Positions 34,172 to 46,036 are shown, counted from the first letter of the stretch. The stretch is DNA of 64,000 nucleotides from Eutreptiella sp. 'Long Island Sound 2002' (GCA_964036045.1 OZ038382.1:74324687-74388686), one strand, 5' to 3'. The notes: generated by a model not told the origin, from the sequence alone. Numbers and translations: made by a program.

Positions 34172-35241
34172 TACTGGTCCAGCTGGACGTCCATGCTTTG
34201 AAACGCCTCTTTGGCCAACGCTTCCGAGCTCTCACCTAGGAGGGCGTCGAAGTTGTTACGAGATATATAGTCAGCCATCACGTTCTTTATACCCTGGATA
34301 TGGTGGACAGTCAGCCTGAACTGACTGAGGTAGGTCCACCATCGTTTTAGTTTCGCTTTTTCAGGAGGGGGACCATTCTGAAACGTTTTCACTGGCTCTT
34401 GGTCAGAAAGCCAGACGATAGGGTTAGTACCAAGTAGAAGGGACTGAGAAGAAAGCAGGAGCATCCCAGCCAAAAGTTCCTGGTCGTAGGTACTGTAGTT
34501 TGATCGTGCTTGATTCCACTTCCAGTTCCAGTGACCAAGACGTACCGGACGCCATTCATTGGTAGGGTAGTGATGCTTCAGGGTTCCATCGCGGTTCAGA
34601 CCTGAAGTTTGAAACTGGCAGTGAGACAACTCAGCCGGGTTAAGCTCCTGCCACTGGTATAGGGTACCACCCTCCCCTACATCACAGGCATCTGTGAGGA
34701 GTATTATCTCGCCCTTAGGGCGGGCTACCCCCAGGCAGTTGGTAGAGGAGATCTTCTTCTTCAACGCCTAGAAACAGGCCTCTTCCTTGTCGGTCCATCG
34801 CCAAGGATTGGTCTTTTTTGTAAGGTCAGTCAGGGGGGCTGATGAATACGTAAAATTGTGGATATGGCGCCGGTATAAATTGCAGGCACCAATGAAAGTC
34901 CGCACATCGTGCAGACCCTTCTTATGGTCGTCACATATCTGCATGTCTTGCAGGCCTTGCATCTTAGATGCGGCTAGTTTCCACCAGCCATACCCAACAT
35001 CAAAACGTGGATATTCCATCTCCTCACGCATGAACTCACATTTCTCGAGTCTGATGTGGAGATGGTTTTCCTCACGGACAGTGAAAAACTCTTGTCGGAG
35101 GAGGATATGATCCTCCTGCATATTGGTACCCAGGCTCACGTCATCGATGTGTGCCTCCATCTCAGCCCCGCGGGAAACCAGTTCCTGTACAAGGGGTCTG
35201 CATCTCAGGATATATAGGATTTTATTCATCAGCTCCTGACA
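34172..35241 (-). pseudogene. Internal fragment of a gypsy pol (RT palm to RNase H)
   Basis: The minus-strand protein matches the RT/RNase H of the gypsy element at 55077-56663 almost residue for residue. It starts at LMNKILYILRCRP and includes HIDDVSLGT, LEKCEF, the connection region, the RNase H start TDACDVGEGGTLYQW and HHIQGIKN, and it ends at MDVQLD. One in-frame stop lies at 34765-34767. There are no LTRs, gag, integrase or target duplication that I can find. It abuts copia protease sequence on the left and an unrelated tandem repeat on the right. Confidence 0.85.
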
Positions 35242-35276
35242 CCTAGGATTTTTTGGGGTTCAATTATCCCGAAACT

Positions 35277-35546
35277 CATTGAGACACAAGTTGAGTGCCT
35301 CAACGTGTGTCTCAACTTAACCACAACTTGAGTTTTGACAATTTGTGGTGCACCTTGACTATAAGTATTAAAAAAAAAAGGGGTGATGTGCAGAAACCCT
35401 GCCATAGACTGTCAAAATCAATTTCGAGCTCAAATTCCAATGTTTTGCAGTTAATCTTCCCCAAACATTGAGACACAAGTTGAGTGTCTCAACGTGTGTC
35501 TCAACTTAACCACAACTTGAGTTTTGACAATTTGTGGTGCACCTTG
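35277..35546. repeat. ~189-bp tandem repeat, left part (target of element G1)
   Basis: Two copies of a phrase beginning CATTGAGACACAAGTTGAGTG start at 35277 and 35466, with a poly-A/GGGGTGATGTGCAG stretch between them. The phrase is full of GTTGAGACAC/GTGTCTCAAC inverted repeats and can fold back on itself. The second copy is cut after GCACCTTG by the G1 retrotransposon and resumes at 46822. Confidence 0.8.
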
Positions 35547-36331
35547 AGAAGGTTTTATAGTGATTTCAACACTGTGTTTGTGCCTCTCCTGCTGCTTGCT
35601 GCTGGTGTAGGGTTTCTTGCTGCTTGTTTTTGATGAGTAAAATGTTTTTTTTGCTGAAATACCACCAATCCAGGATAGCCCAAGCCAGAGATAAACAAGT
35701 AGAAGAAAATTAGGATCAAAGCATGAAGGGCTGCAGTGTAAACAGTGAAAGATGTTAGAATATTCACACAAACTGCAACTCAGGTCAAATCGGATTGCAT
35801 ATTCACAAAGATAGCTGAAATGTTTTGGAAAAGAGTTGGAAAACTGCCCCATGGTCACTCAATCTCCATAGTGCCATCTCAGGAGATGTGCACTCTTTGT
35901 TTTGGGTCCCATATGTGCTGAGGTGGCAGGGCATGTGGCGATGAGGTCACTGCCATGTCACATGGGATCCTCCTACTTAGCTAGGCTGACCGGGAATTGA
36001 ACCCAGCACCTCTCAAAAAGAGGTGCCCAGCCCCCTAGGGTGTATACGACTAGGACAGCTAAGAATTCATGAGAAAACATAGATAAATTCATAGGCTCTG
36101 CCCTGGATATGTCAGTTCTCAGTCGACTCAGGAAAAGATGAATTGCCTCACATTGATAGGGGATTAAGGGTCCACTCCATATCCTGATTTAGTGTTTGGT
36201 TCCATAGGTCAAAATGTGTTATCACCACTTTTGGTTGGGCCAATACTAAGATAGAAATGCCTGTGTGCTCAGTGCATCTCTAATACAACTAGAGTATGCC
36301 TCAAAGCATTGGAAAAGCACTTTTTCTTACT
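35547..36331 (-). repeat. 3' LTR of G1
   Basis: 785 bp. On the minus strand it starts AGTAAGAAAAAGTGC and ends CTATAAAACCTTCT. It differs from the 5' LTR at about 16 positions by my count. It contains a tRNA-like stretch, listed separately. Confidence 0.92.
35985..36065 (-). other. tRNA-like sequence inside the G1 LTR
   Basis: On the minus strand a TTAGCTGT-type A-box resemblance is followed by a perfect 7-bp hairpin (GCACCTC/GAGGTGC with a 7-nt loop) and a T-arm CTGGG-TTCAATT-CCCGG with a good B box (GGTTCAATTCC). No 5' acceptor strand matches the 3' side, so it is not a functional tRNA. The copy in the other LTR (about 46475-46555) has an identical hairpin and T-arm. It may be a remnant of a tRNA-derived SINE. 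Confidence 0.4.
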
Positions 36332-36339
36332 CCCACCTT
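36332..36339 (-). promoter_or_regulatory. Polypurine tract of G1
   Basis: AAGGTGGG on the minus strand lies directly before the 3' LTR start. This is the expected plus-strand primer position; the equivalent in G2 is AGGGGGG at 60914-60920. Confidence 0.65.
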
Positions 36340-38505
36340 GTGCTGTGGTGGCCACCACTGTCGCATGTTCAGGAAAAAGAGATTTTCTTCTTGGCCTTTC
36401 CTTGGTTTCCACATCTACTTTAAAATACCTATAGTTTCCCTCACACAGAAAAATGGGCGCTCACCATGGCTGGCGCCTTTTTGCTGCTTTGTTCGTAACA
36501 TTTCCTACAGAAAGCTCAGCGCTCATGGCGCTGCCGAGGTTCCTGTGGCTTGGTTGGGTTAGGTTGGGAGCATGCCAAAACCATGTGCATGTGCATCCCT
36601 CCCTCCAAGACGCAGCGCGACACTAACCCAACGCCAGACTCTGTATGGACATCCGCTCCGGTTGTTAAAACCTGCTGGCGACCTGCTGTCCTGATCTTAG
36701 GGCGAAGGGAGTCGTCAAGAAATTAAATTGCCCCTTGGTGGGGTCTTGGGTTCTGCTCAGTCTCCTGGCTGCTGCTTTTCGGCCCAGAAAGCGGCCTACT
36801 CAGCGACGCTTTCGCGAGGATATCTGCAGAGGCAGGAATGGGAGAATTATGGACGAATCCACGCAAATGCGAAGCGACAACACCAAAATCCGTCAAATGA
36901 CGGCCTAGAATTTTTCTAAGACAACACAGCTGAGCAGAATCCAATGGTGCATCAGAAGCAAATTTTTATCAAAATTGTAGTCATCTCCCGATTTTTGAAA
37001 TCAAGTAATTCCTACGCATAAAAAGGCGGCGCGCAGGAGCGGCTCCTAGTGAAGCGCCGGAAGATACAGAAATAATGAGATTATAAACGTATGTCTCACG
37101 TAGACTGGAAAATGACGAGACACACATTAATAAAGAAACATACAGATTCCACCCACACTGACAGTAAGAGTCAAAATTCAAGAATTCGAAAATCAACGAA
37201 AAGACTTCAATGAATCAGGTATAAACCTCAGGTGTGCTCGTCTCGTATGCAGCATGCACATTGCTCGTCTCGTGTCTCCGTGAACGAGTCTTGTAGCAGC
37301 GCTAACAAACGATAGACGGCTAGATTAGAAAGATTGCAGATGATTAGAGGTCAGATCAGGGTGATTAGACATACACACAAGTGCAGAGCGACGTTCTTCG
37401 CTTGCGCCTCGTTTCACGTTCCCACTTGCTCTCTCTCTCCAGCGGTAGGTAAGGTAGGTAAGCCCAGGTGGGGCCACCCCCTGGTGGAGTTCGTGATTGT
37501 GGGTAAGATTAGGCAGCGATTGGCACAGGTTGTTCACAAACTCGTGCATGCTCGTGCATTCACACACGCATTAAAGGGTAGGCCACGCGAAATGCGGACG
37601 GTAAACCTTGTTTAGGTTACCCAGGGGCTCCTCGGTACGTTCTTTAAGAGAACCTGAGGAGTCTCTTAACGCTTGCTTGCTTGACAGGGCGTGTTTGAGG
37701 ACAGTGTATTATAGGTCACACTGAGAAGCGTATAATACGTGGAGTGTGGCTTGGTTCCTCAGCCGCAAACACCCCTTCATTGGCCTTTGCTTTACAGGTG
37801 GGCAGGTAGGGCGATTGGTGCAGCAACATACCATTTTTTTCTTGCCCTGCTAAACAAGGGCGCTGATCACACAAACAATTGACTGCACCTCCGCCAGGAG
37901 TGGCGAGGGCAGTTCGACTCCCTCGACATCCACGCTGTGCACACATCAAGAGCACCTCTTCCCTCCAAGCCCTAGCACGGGAAACGCGTTGTGGCGTCCT
38001 CTGTTAGGCCACAGTTGCTTAGCAGCGCTGTGTTCTCTTGTCTTCTTCACAGGAGGGTCATTAGGACTCACAACTTGACCTCCAACAACACCCAGTAGAG
38101 CGTGAGTGTAGGAGTGGTAATCCTGAGTGGGGGCTTGAGCCAGTTGCAGAGGTGCTCGCCCACCAGGATGGTGCCACTGTAGGTAGGGTGTGTAGTGTAG
38201 TGGTGTCTCCTGTCCCGCGTGCTTTTCCTCGTGGGCAGGGGAGTGCGTTAGCTTTTGGCCTTTAGCAAAAATGGGCGTTTTGTATGCCCTTAGCACACTT
38301 GGCCACCCTTCCCCTCTAGTAGGTAGGGCTTTTGCCGTCTTCCCACAAGGATAGGCGCAAGCACAGAAATTGGGCGCCATAGGAGTGGTACCAGTACCTG
38401 ACTAGGACCTTCGGTCCGACATCAGCGAAGCCCGGTCTCCGGGAGCCACGCCCGGGAGAGAAGTGAGACACACACAGACATACGTAGCACACTTAGGGGT
38501 AAGGT
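36340..38505 (-). other. Long 3' non-coding region of G1, with a block shared with G2
   Basis: More than 2 kb separate the chromodomain stop from the 3' LTR. From about 37430 to 38505 it matches the plus-strand region 58700-59780 of G2. The shared block includes a TGTGTGCTACGTATGTCTG stretch, a GTATTATA/TATAATAC inverted repeat and AAGAGA/TCTCTT arms. Parts translate alike in both copies (for example GKTAKALPTRGEGWPSVLRA), but the frames break at different places, so coding is unproven. The rest (36340-37430) has no recognised content. Confidence 0.6.
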
Positions 38506-39218
38506 TCAGTCCCTAGCTTTAGTCTTGGAGGCAAGCGTCCCAGCGAGCCTCAGCAACTCACCAAGGTTGTTCTGGGACAAGTAGTCAACCAGAACTGAGT
38601 TTAGGCGTCCCTCAGGTAGAACAAACGCAGAGAAGGGCTCCCAGGTGGCCTCTTGGACTCCAAACCCTTCCCAGAGGGTGAGGAAGCGCCAACCCTGGCG
38701 ATAGCGGTGGTGTAGGACAGACTTCACCAGGTAGAAGCCCTCCTTAGCCATCTCCTCGGCGTTGATGTCGGGGAGTTCCCCTTCAACTTCCATAGGGCTG
38801 GCAGCCCCTTGTAGTCTAGGGCGGCGATTTCCTCGTTGTTCAGCTCCCACTCCTCCCCACAGAGGTCTTCAGGATCATAGTAGCGCTTCAGGTGTTGAGC
38901 AGCGCACACCAGGGTCCCCCCTAGTCGGGGCGAACACCGCACGGTGATAGGGTGTCCATCCACTGATAGAATCTTGTACGGCCCGAAGTATGGGTCATCG
39001 CTGGTAGAGCGTGGCCAGGCGGGTAGTTGACTGTGGTGCACCAGCACCCAGTCCCCCTCTTGGTAGGTGGCCGGTACTCGGTGCTTGTTCTTCTTGTTCC
39101 ACTGACACTCCCTCACTCTCTGGAGCATAGCCTTGGCCTTACCCACCTTCGCTTGTTGCTCTTGGACCCATTCACCCACAGAAGAATGGGTGTCCTCTGG
39201 ATAGGGGGCATGTAGGAA
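38506..39218 (-). pseudogene. G1 integrase C-terminus and chromodomain
   Basis: It starts after a TGA (39219-39221) in the integrase frame. It contains the GDWVLVHHSQLP and FGPYKILSVDG strands of the integrase C-terminal domain. After a frame change near 38790 comes a chromodomain: EGFYLVKSVLHHRYRQGWRF, LTLWEGFG, EATWEPFSAF, with the aromatic and TWEP residues conserved. In chromoviruses this domain directs integration to marked chromatin. Ends with TGA at 38506-38508. Confidence 0.8.
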
Positions 39219-40212
39219 TCATGCCAGGCGCCCTAGGAATAGCTCATGGGGCGAGTAGCCAGTAGCTGAACTCTCTTGGGAGTTCATCATCAAGGATATG
39301 ACGGGGAGTAGTCTCACCCAGTCTCTGGTGCGTTCAGTTTTGCACCATATCCTTACATTCTCCTTGAGGACACGGATCTGTCGCTCACATAGGGGGTTGC
39401 TCGTGTGCGAGTAGGGAATCCCCGTAGACACCTGGACATTGAGGGATCTCAGGACCCTCTTGTACCAGCCAGTATCTGAGCGTACTCGTACGTCCTCATC
39501 GGAGTTGATCTCTTTGGGCGCCCCATAGACACAGACCCACTTCTCCAGGAGTATCTTGATAGTCTCCACCCCGGTAATGTGCTTGGTACATGGGAACACC
39601 CAGGTAAACCCCCGTCAACCCACAGGTTACCACGACAGCGAAGTCATAGCCCCCGAACTTCGCCATCTCCGTGTAGTCCACGTATAGAACACTGTTAGCA
39701 CAGTGAGGGATGGACAGGGTCGAGTAGAGACCTCTGTCCCTGATATCCCCTGGTTTGCAGGACCTGCACGGGCACTTGCCCACAATGGGCTGGAGGGTTT
39801 TCCGCAGTTGGTCGTCAGTCCACGTAGTGTGGAAGCACTGCTTGAATAACCTCAGGGTACGGTCAGCACCCACATGACCGCTGGACTCATGGGTGCACTT
39901 CAGCAGCGCTGGGACTCTGTCACTAGGCATCACGATGCGGTCATCGTGCCAGAGGTAGCTCTTGTCCCTCTTCCACTGATCTTGGTTGACCAGGAGGGGT
40001 TCAAGGTGTTTCTCCAGGCGCTTGTAGATATCCCCAAACTCCTTCAGGTACTCCGATTGTTGGAGTCCATCCAGGGGGCGTATCATCGTCATGTTGAGGT
40101 CCAAGTGGACGTCCATACAGCTGAACGCCTCCCTTGCCAGCGCTTCAGACCAGGCACCCATCATGGCGTCGAAGTTGTTGCGGCTGATGGAGTCTGCACA
40201 CTCGTTCTTCAC
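39219..40212 (-). pseudogene. G1 integrase core
   Basis: The N-terminal zinc-binding motif is visible (HESSGHVGA, then C-x-C at CPCRSC). It is followed by VLYVDYTEM with the first catalytic Asp, INSDEDVRVRSD with the second, and NPLCERQIRVLKENVR with the Glu. A frameshift near 39600 separates the first Asp from the rest, and a TGA ends the frame at 39219. Confidence 0.82.
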
Positions 40213-40215
40213 TCC

Positions 40216-41625
40216 CTAGATATGGTGTACCGTCAGCCGTAGCTGACTGAGGTAGGTCCACCAGTGCCGTAGCGTGGCCTTCTCAGGTGGGGGGCCCTTC
40301 TGGAAACTGCGGACCGGTTCTTGGTCGCACACCCAGACCACAGGGTTACTCCCCAACAGTCGTGCTTGTGAGGATAGCACTAGCATACCCGCAAGCAATT
40401 CCTGCTCATAAGTGGAGTAGTTCTCCCTGCCCTGGTTCCATTTCCAGTTGCAGTGGCCCGGAGGTACTAGGACCCACTTGTCGTCAGGGTAGCTGTGCTT
40501 GAGGGTTCCATCTCAGTTAAGACCTTCCGTCCCCCATTGGCAAATGGCCGAGTCGAACTCCTCCTTCTCTAGTGCTTGCCATTGGAACAACGTTCCACCA
40601 CCGCCCACATTGCTGGCGTCATTCACCAGGATAATCTCCCTCTGTGCCCTAGGCAGGCCCAAGCACTTAGCGTTGGCCACCTTGTCTTGGAGCTCGTCAA
40701 ACGCTTGCTGCTCCTGTGGGCCCCAGCGCCAAGTAGTACTCTTCTTGATCAAGTCCGTCAGAATGGCGCTGGTGTAGGTGAAGTTTTTGATATGGCGGCG
40801 ATAGAAGTTGCACGCCCCAATGAAACTGCGTACATCATGAAATCCATTCCTGGGGTCTTCGTGTCGTACCTTGGCATCCATCAGGGGTTTGGCCTTAGAG
40901 GCCGCTGGGGTCCACCACCCATAGCCAACGTCAAACCCCAGGTACTGCATGGTCTCCTGCATGAACTCACACTTCTCCAGCCTGAGTCGTGTGTGGTTCT
41001 CCTGGCAGACCGCGAAGAACTCACCCAAGAGGATTAGGTGATCCTCCTGGGTATTGGTCCCGAGGCATACATCGTCGATGTGAGCCTCCATCTGGGCCCC
41101 ACGGGATATAAGCTCCTGCACCTTAGGTCTCCTCCGTAGGATGGACAAGATCTTGTTCATCAGCTCTTGGAATAGAGTGGGTGCGTTGGCCACGCCAAAT
41201 GGCACGACCTTCCACTTGAACACCCTCCCCTGAGGGGTGATGAAGGCCAGTAGCTCCTGAGCGTTGGGCGTCAGGTCCACTTGCCAGAATCCGCTCCTCT
41301 TGTCCATCTTGGTCTTGTAGCGACAGGAGGCTATCTTCTCCAGGGTAGACTCCATATTGGGAATGGACCCTGAGTGGTTCAACGTTTTCTTGTTCAGCTC
41401 TTCGTAGTCCACTACCAGCCGTTTGGCTGTAGACCGAGGTTTAGCCACCAGGAAACAGGGGCTGCAGTGTAGGTGGTAGTCCCCGTCCTTGTACTCCAGG
41501 ACTAGGCCAGCGTCGATACATTCTTGTATCTGTCGCTCAATCTCGTCAGCCTGCTCTTTAGGAGCTGGATAGGGTCTCCTCCGGATCTTGTGACCCACGA
41601 ACTCGGGTTTCAGCTTGAGGTCCAT
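40216..41625 (-). pseudogene. G1 reverse transcriptase and RNase H
   Basis: RT begins MDLKLKPEFVGHKIRRRPYPAP and continues through LVVDYEELNKK, TKMDKRSGFWQVDL, FGVANAPTLFQ and the active site EAHIDDVCLGT (41071-41082), then LEKCEF and YLGFDVGYGWW. The RNase H part starts LVNDASNVGGGG and continues to WVCDQEPVRSFQ. Stops at 40513-40515 (where Arg is expected) and 40216-40218 (where Pro is expected in HHIPG) interrupt one otherwise continuous frame. His replaces the usual Tyr/Phe before the catalytic DD. Confidence 0.87.
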
Positions 41626-41638
41626 CTGTACCAGCTTG

Positions 41639-42172
41639 TCACATGAAGCTGGAAGGGGGTAGTTCTCTGAACACCTCCAGATAGGTCCTTATAAGCTTCT
41701 GCACCCGCGGGTCCAATAGCTTGATCTTGTCCTCCATGTCCTCGTCAGAGTGTAAGTTGCTTGCCCCCTGAGTAATAGACGTCGGGAGGTGATCCTCCAC
41801 CAACTCTTCGCCCTTGGTAGTGTCCTTCAACCCTTGGTAGGCATATAGGAGGTCTTGTTCAACCATCTTCGATGGACGATGGCAACATAGGCACGCTCGA
41901 GGGGGTTCACATACACATTCCTCCGAGAGGTTGTCCTCCTCTGGGATCCTCACATGGGCGCCCCACACGCTCTTCATGAGCTTAAGATCTACCTCCCTTT
42001 GCCAGGTGGTGATCTTCTGTTCGAGGTCCTCCTTCAAATGGGATAGATCTCCCATACGTCCTTGCTTCAGTGGCCATGAGCTGCTGGTAGGCTTAGTGTA
42101 GCATAGCTTTTTCGCCACCAACTTCCTCTTGGAGTCCACATACTCCCTTAGCCTGGATCGATGGTCCAGCTC
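41639..42172 (-). pseudogene. G1 linker between methyltransferase-like domain and RT
   Basis: In frame with the protease segment apart from a TAA at 42173-42175. Lys-rich, with a Cys cluster (ECVCEPPRACLCCHRP), ending LDPRVQKLIRTYLEVFRELPP, which corresponds to LDPRVKKLLRTYEEVFGALPP of G2. A +1 frame change just before MDLKLKPEF cuts it from RT. Confidence 0.7.
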
Positions 42173-43438
42173 TTAGTCCATGGGGTCTTCCACCCTCATG
42201 GAGAGTCGGGGTTTCAGTGGGGCGACGTACTCGGCGTTCTCCACTTCCTCCACACAGGTCTGCACGAAGAAGGCGTCGTGCTCAGTTTCGTCATTTGAGT
42301 GGATAGAGCTGGGTAGCTCGGATAGTCCACACTCAGAGACTCCATCAGGAACAGGTACATGACAGGGAGAGTTGGGGGCGTTGGTGTCAGTCACGACGTA
42401 CTCATCTCCCCCGGGTATAGTCTCAATAGCATCTTGAGGTCGTAGTTGATCCTTCAAGTCACCCAAGGCGAGTCCATCGCTTTCTCGTTGTATAGCCTGG
42501 ACCAGATTTGGGTCCAGATCCTCCCAGGGGATGGAGGTAAGACCTCCGTCCACTACGCTGAGCATACTCCCCCATCCGGGTTTCCCAATAGGCGTCTTAC
42601 GCCCCAGAGGCACGTAGAAGGCCTCATCAGGTAACCGAACAGAGCTGATAGTCAGCCTGTCCAGGAGGTTTCGCCAGTACTCGTTGCCCCCATGGGCTCC
42701 CCAATCGGGGGAACACAGGACCATACGGGAACGTTCCAAGGCCACCTTGGTCAGGACCTTCCCCAATTCACTGAACCTGGGGTTCCCGTAGGCCATCCCG
42801 AAAGAGGGCCAGTAAAATTTGTAGCTGCAGTTCCTCCGCCTGCTGCAGTAAAGGTCCAGTACATGCTGCTTGTCGCCGGCGAACAACTCCACACTCAGGT
42901 CTTCTCTAGAGTAACCCAACTCCTTCAGACCTTGGTCTAGGACTTCCCCCAATAGTTGATAGTCCTCAGTTTTGGAGGCCGCCATCATGTTCGAGGGCTC
43001 CTCCTTCGATAGCCTCAGGTAACTCCAGGTATGTTCCGACTGCTCCAGTAGCACAGACTCTCTGCCACTGCCGTGGTCCACGTAGAGGAAGTAGGGCGCT
43101 TGCAGCGTCAGGGATTGTATCTGGGAGTGCTGCACGAAGATGTCAGTCCCCAATACAAAGTCGAAGGCCTCAGTGTCCATTGCATAGAACCGATAGGCGA
43201 TAGTCCGGGAGCCCATAGGTACCTCCACTTCACAGTCCCCGCAGCTGTGCACCACATATTCATCCCCCATTCGTATAGCCGCAGTGGTCATGGTGTTCTT
43301 CAGGCTCCCACAAGGTAAAATTTTCTTGGCCACTATAGATATGGTGGCGCCAGTATCCAATACCCCCAGGTATTCACGTCCCCCTAGTCGGATACGTACC
43401 CAAAACACCAGGTCTTGGGTGCCACCGGAGCGTCCCTG
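42173..43438 (-). pseudogene. G1 retropepsin and methyltransferase-like domain
   Basis: It continues in the gag frame after the TGA at 43439-43441. The protease shows VLDTGATISIV (catalytic Asp), a flap-like MGDEYVVHSCG and DFVLGTDIF. A separate domain follows with SVELFAGDKQHVLDLYC, FGMAYGNPRFSELGKVLTKV and RMVLCSPDWG, then W and LP-Y-VP motifs. This resembles Dam-type DNA adenine methyltransferases, whose catalytic motif is (N/D)PP(Y/F/W). In G1 it reads NPRF (42773-42784), so the second Pro is lost; G2 and G3 keep NPPF. The frame ends at TAA 42173-42175. Confidence 0.78.
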
Positions 43439-45936
43439 TCAGAACTCCGCGGGACAGGTCACCTCGAACCCCTTGTTCCGCAGCTTGCGGGCCATCCTCA
43501 TGAAACGGCTTCTCTTCTTAGCGTTGCCGTCATCACCACCTTCGTGCTCCCGCTTGGCCCCTTGTTCTTTCTGGGCCTGCGTCTGTGAGCGTGTGGTAGG
43601 ACCAGACCGCCCTGCAGAGGGCTCGGAGTTCTCCCCTGGATTAGGGTTGGGGTTGCCTCCGTTCTTGTCCGCGTTCTTGTTGTCCTTGTCTGGCTGGCGG
43701 TTAGCGCCTCCTCCTTGTCCACCTTGACTCTTGTCTTGTCCTTGTCCACGTCCTTTCGACTTGCCCTTGCCGGAGTCGTTGCCTTTGCCTTTGCCTCCAC
43801 CTTTGCCTGAGCCTTTGCCAGGATCTTCACCCTTCAGCTTCGCTGATAGGCGCTGGTTATGGTAGCACTCATCCTCGTAGTGCTTCCTCTTCCCACAGAA
43901 GGCACACGTGATGGTGCACCTGTAATGATCCGGCAGCTTCGCTTTGGCGCCGGTGTGTTTCTCCTGCTGCTTCCCTTGGACTACGAAGCAGTCTCGCTGC
44001 TCGCAGTCAGGGGCGTGCTGCAGGTGTCCCTGCTCGTCTCTGGCATCACACCAGAAGAGCTCCTTGACGTTTTCCATGATACGGGCGTGGGCGTGTTTGG
44101 GGGTAGTCCCCTGCCCAGGTCTGGATCCTTGGTACCCTTTGCCTTGGCTTCCAGAGCCTCCACCTCCAGGACGGTAGTTGTTCAGGTCCTGGTCGCTTTC
44201 TTTCTCCAGCGCCAGCTCCAGGAGTAGCACGCATAGATCCTCGTAGCGGAGGGATCTAGCCTTGTGCTCTGCCGTCGAACGGCACTCGTCCCACAGCTCT
44301 CAAGGGAGCTTAGCCACCAAGCAGAAGAGCAGGTCGTCGCTGCTGTAGGAACCGGGCGTCAATCGTCCAGCCAAGTGATCCAGCTCAGCCAACAGCTCAG
44401 AGACCCTGCCAGGTTTGGGGTTGTTGGGCAGCACGGGCAGGTTCTGAATCTCGGCCCTGATGGAGAGCTCGGTTTCATAGGTTGGTTACTGCCTCTCCAA
44501 GGCAACCAACACATCGGCAAAGGTGGTGGAATTAGTCACGATCTGTCTGACCTGCTTCTCCAAGTACTTGGTCTTGCAGCACTGCAGGAGCAGATCACAC
44601 TTCACCCGTCCACTAGCGTGGGTTTGGCCGGTCAATCGGAGAAACCGGCCAAAATTCTCAGCGAACTCGCAGAGGTCCTTGCCTGTGAACTCAGGCAGGT
44701 TCACCACGATCTTGGAGGTGGCAAGGGCCTTAGCCTCCTGAGACCTGCGTATCCAGGGCGTCGGGTCTTCCTCTTCTTCTTCTTCTTCTTCCCACTTGGG
44801 TTCTCGGGGTCCTCCGGGTCGTCGTCCTCGGAGGGCGAAGCAGAAGTCGTAGGCGGCGGCTCATCATCGGAGGGGTCTCCGCCTAGATCACTAGAGCCAT
44901 AAGGCCCCACGTCCACCATTGCCCTCAAGGCTGTCAGCCCCAGCCGGTCCAGCTCGGCTCTCGTAGAATTCGTCACGCGGCTGTAGGGCGGCTGGGCCGT
45001 TCTCGGTACGAAAGGACTTCTCAGTATCGCTGCAGGGGTCGGCATCCGTCGGCTCCTCAGGCTCCCCAGGGTGTTTGTCAGCCCTGCCACCAGGTGGTTG
45101 GCCTGTACTCGATGGGGTAACACTCCCACCGTGGTACCTGACGCTTGGGGCGGTATCATCAGGGGCTCCAGTTTCTCTCGAATCTCTTGAGTGAGGTCGC
45201 CAACAATTTTAGAGGTGTCTCTTCGGAGCACCTCGTTGATCTCCGACCGCGTCAGGGACCTGTTGGAGGATCTCCCCGATCCTCTACTCCTGCCTCCAAG
45301 AGACTCAGGTCCTCTCCTCAACCCACTCAAGGTTGCATACCCAGGAACATCCACATAGGTTCCCGTAGCGGGTAGAGGATGGTGATAGTCAGCCGCATAC
45401 CATCGCGGCGCAGAACTGGAGGTCACGGGCTCACTGGCAGTAGTTGCCTCGGGAAACGCAGTGGTAGGTGGGCCCAAACCATAGGCAGGGTAGGTAGGCA
45501 TACCAGTAAAGCCTGTGCCCTCTGCCATAGGTGGGTTGGTTATGGGTGTGGATGTTGCAGCGGCTGGGTCTGGAATTGGGAGTGTGGTGGTTATAGGAGA
45601 GGGTGATGCGTGGAGGCCAGAAGCGCTTGGTGCGCCTTCGAAGGTAGGATCATTCTCCAGGTCTTGCCCTTGGTCTTCTCCTTCGTCTGCTATGCTTCCT
45701 CCAGCATCCTTCTCGCTCTCTGTCTTCCTCTTCACAGGATGAAGGAACACCTCCTCGACTGAGAGGGCCCGGAAGGCCGACTGGAGTCCTTCCAAGGAAT
45801 CCTCCGCCACGTCCACTGGCCCATGTAAGGGCTCCGAAGGTACAGCGCTAGGTCCAGGTCCAGGTTCACCAGGTGCTGGCATTGCTGGTGCCTCAGGCGC
45901 TGTCTTCACGTCGGTGTCCTCTTTCTTTGTGTCCAT
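43439..45936 (-). pseudogene. G1 gag with CCHC zinc knuckle
   Basis: Starts with ATG at 45936 (MDTKKEDTDVK). The first ~400 residues are low-complexity Pro/Ala/Ser/Glu, ending in a Lys-rich run. A frameshift near 44750 leads to the capsid-like part (VVNLPEFTGKDLCEFAENF, CCKTKYLEKQVRQIV, ELALEKESDQ), with stops at 44486 and about 44300. A perfect knuckle CAFCGKRKHYEDEC (CX2CX4HX4C) follows, then a Gly/Lys/Asn-rich tail. It ends at TGA 43439-43441, after which the same frame stays open into the protease. Confidence 0.82.
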
Positions 45937-46024
45937 CTTTGTTCGCCCTTCTGCTTATATATGACTGATCTCGGCGCACTGGTTGTACGGCACGGGGTTG
46001 CTGCCGGTACGCAGAGACAGTCTG

Positions 46025-46036
46025 CCTCTGCTACCA
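46025..46036 (-). promoter_or_regulatory. Primer-binding site of G1 (initiator tRNA-Met)
   Basis: The plus strand reads CCTCTGCTACCA, the 3' end of many eukaryotic initiator Met tRNAs including CCA. On the element strand this is TGGTAGCAGAGG, overlapping the last T of the 5' LTR. The match is 12 of 12. Confidence 0.85.
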
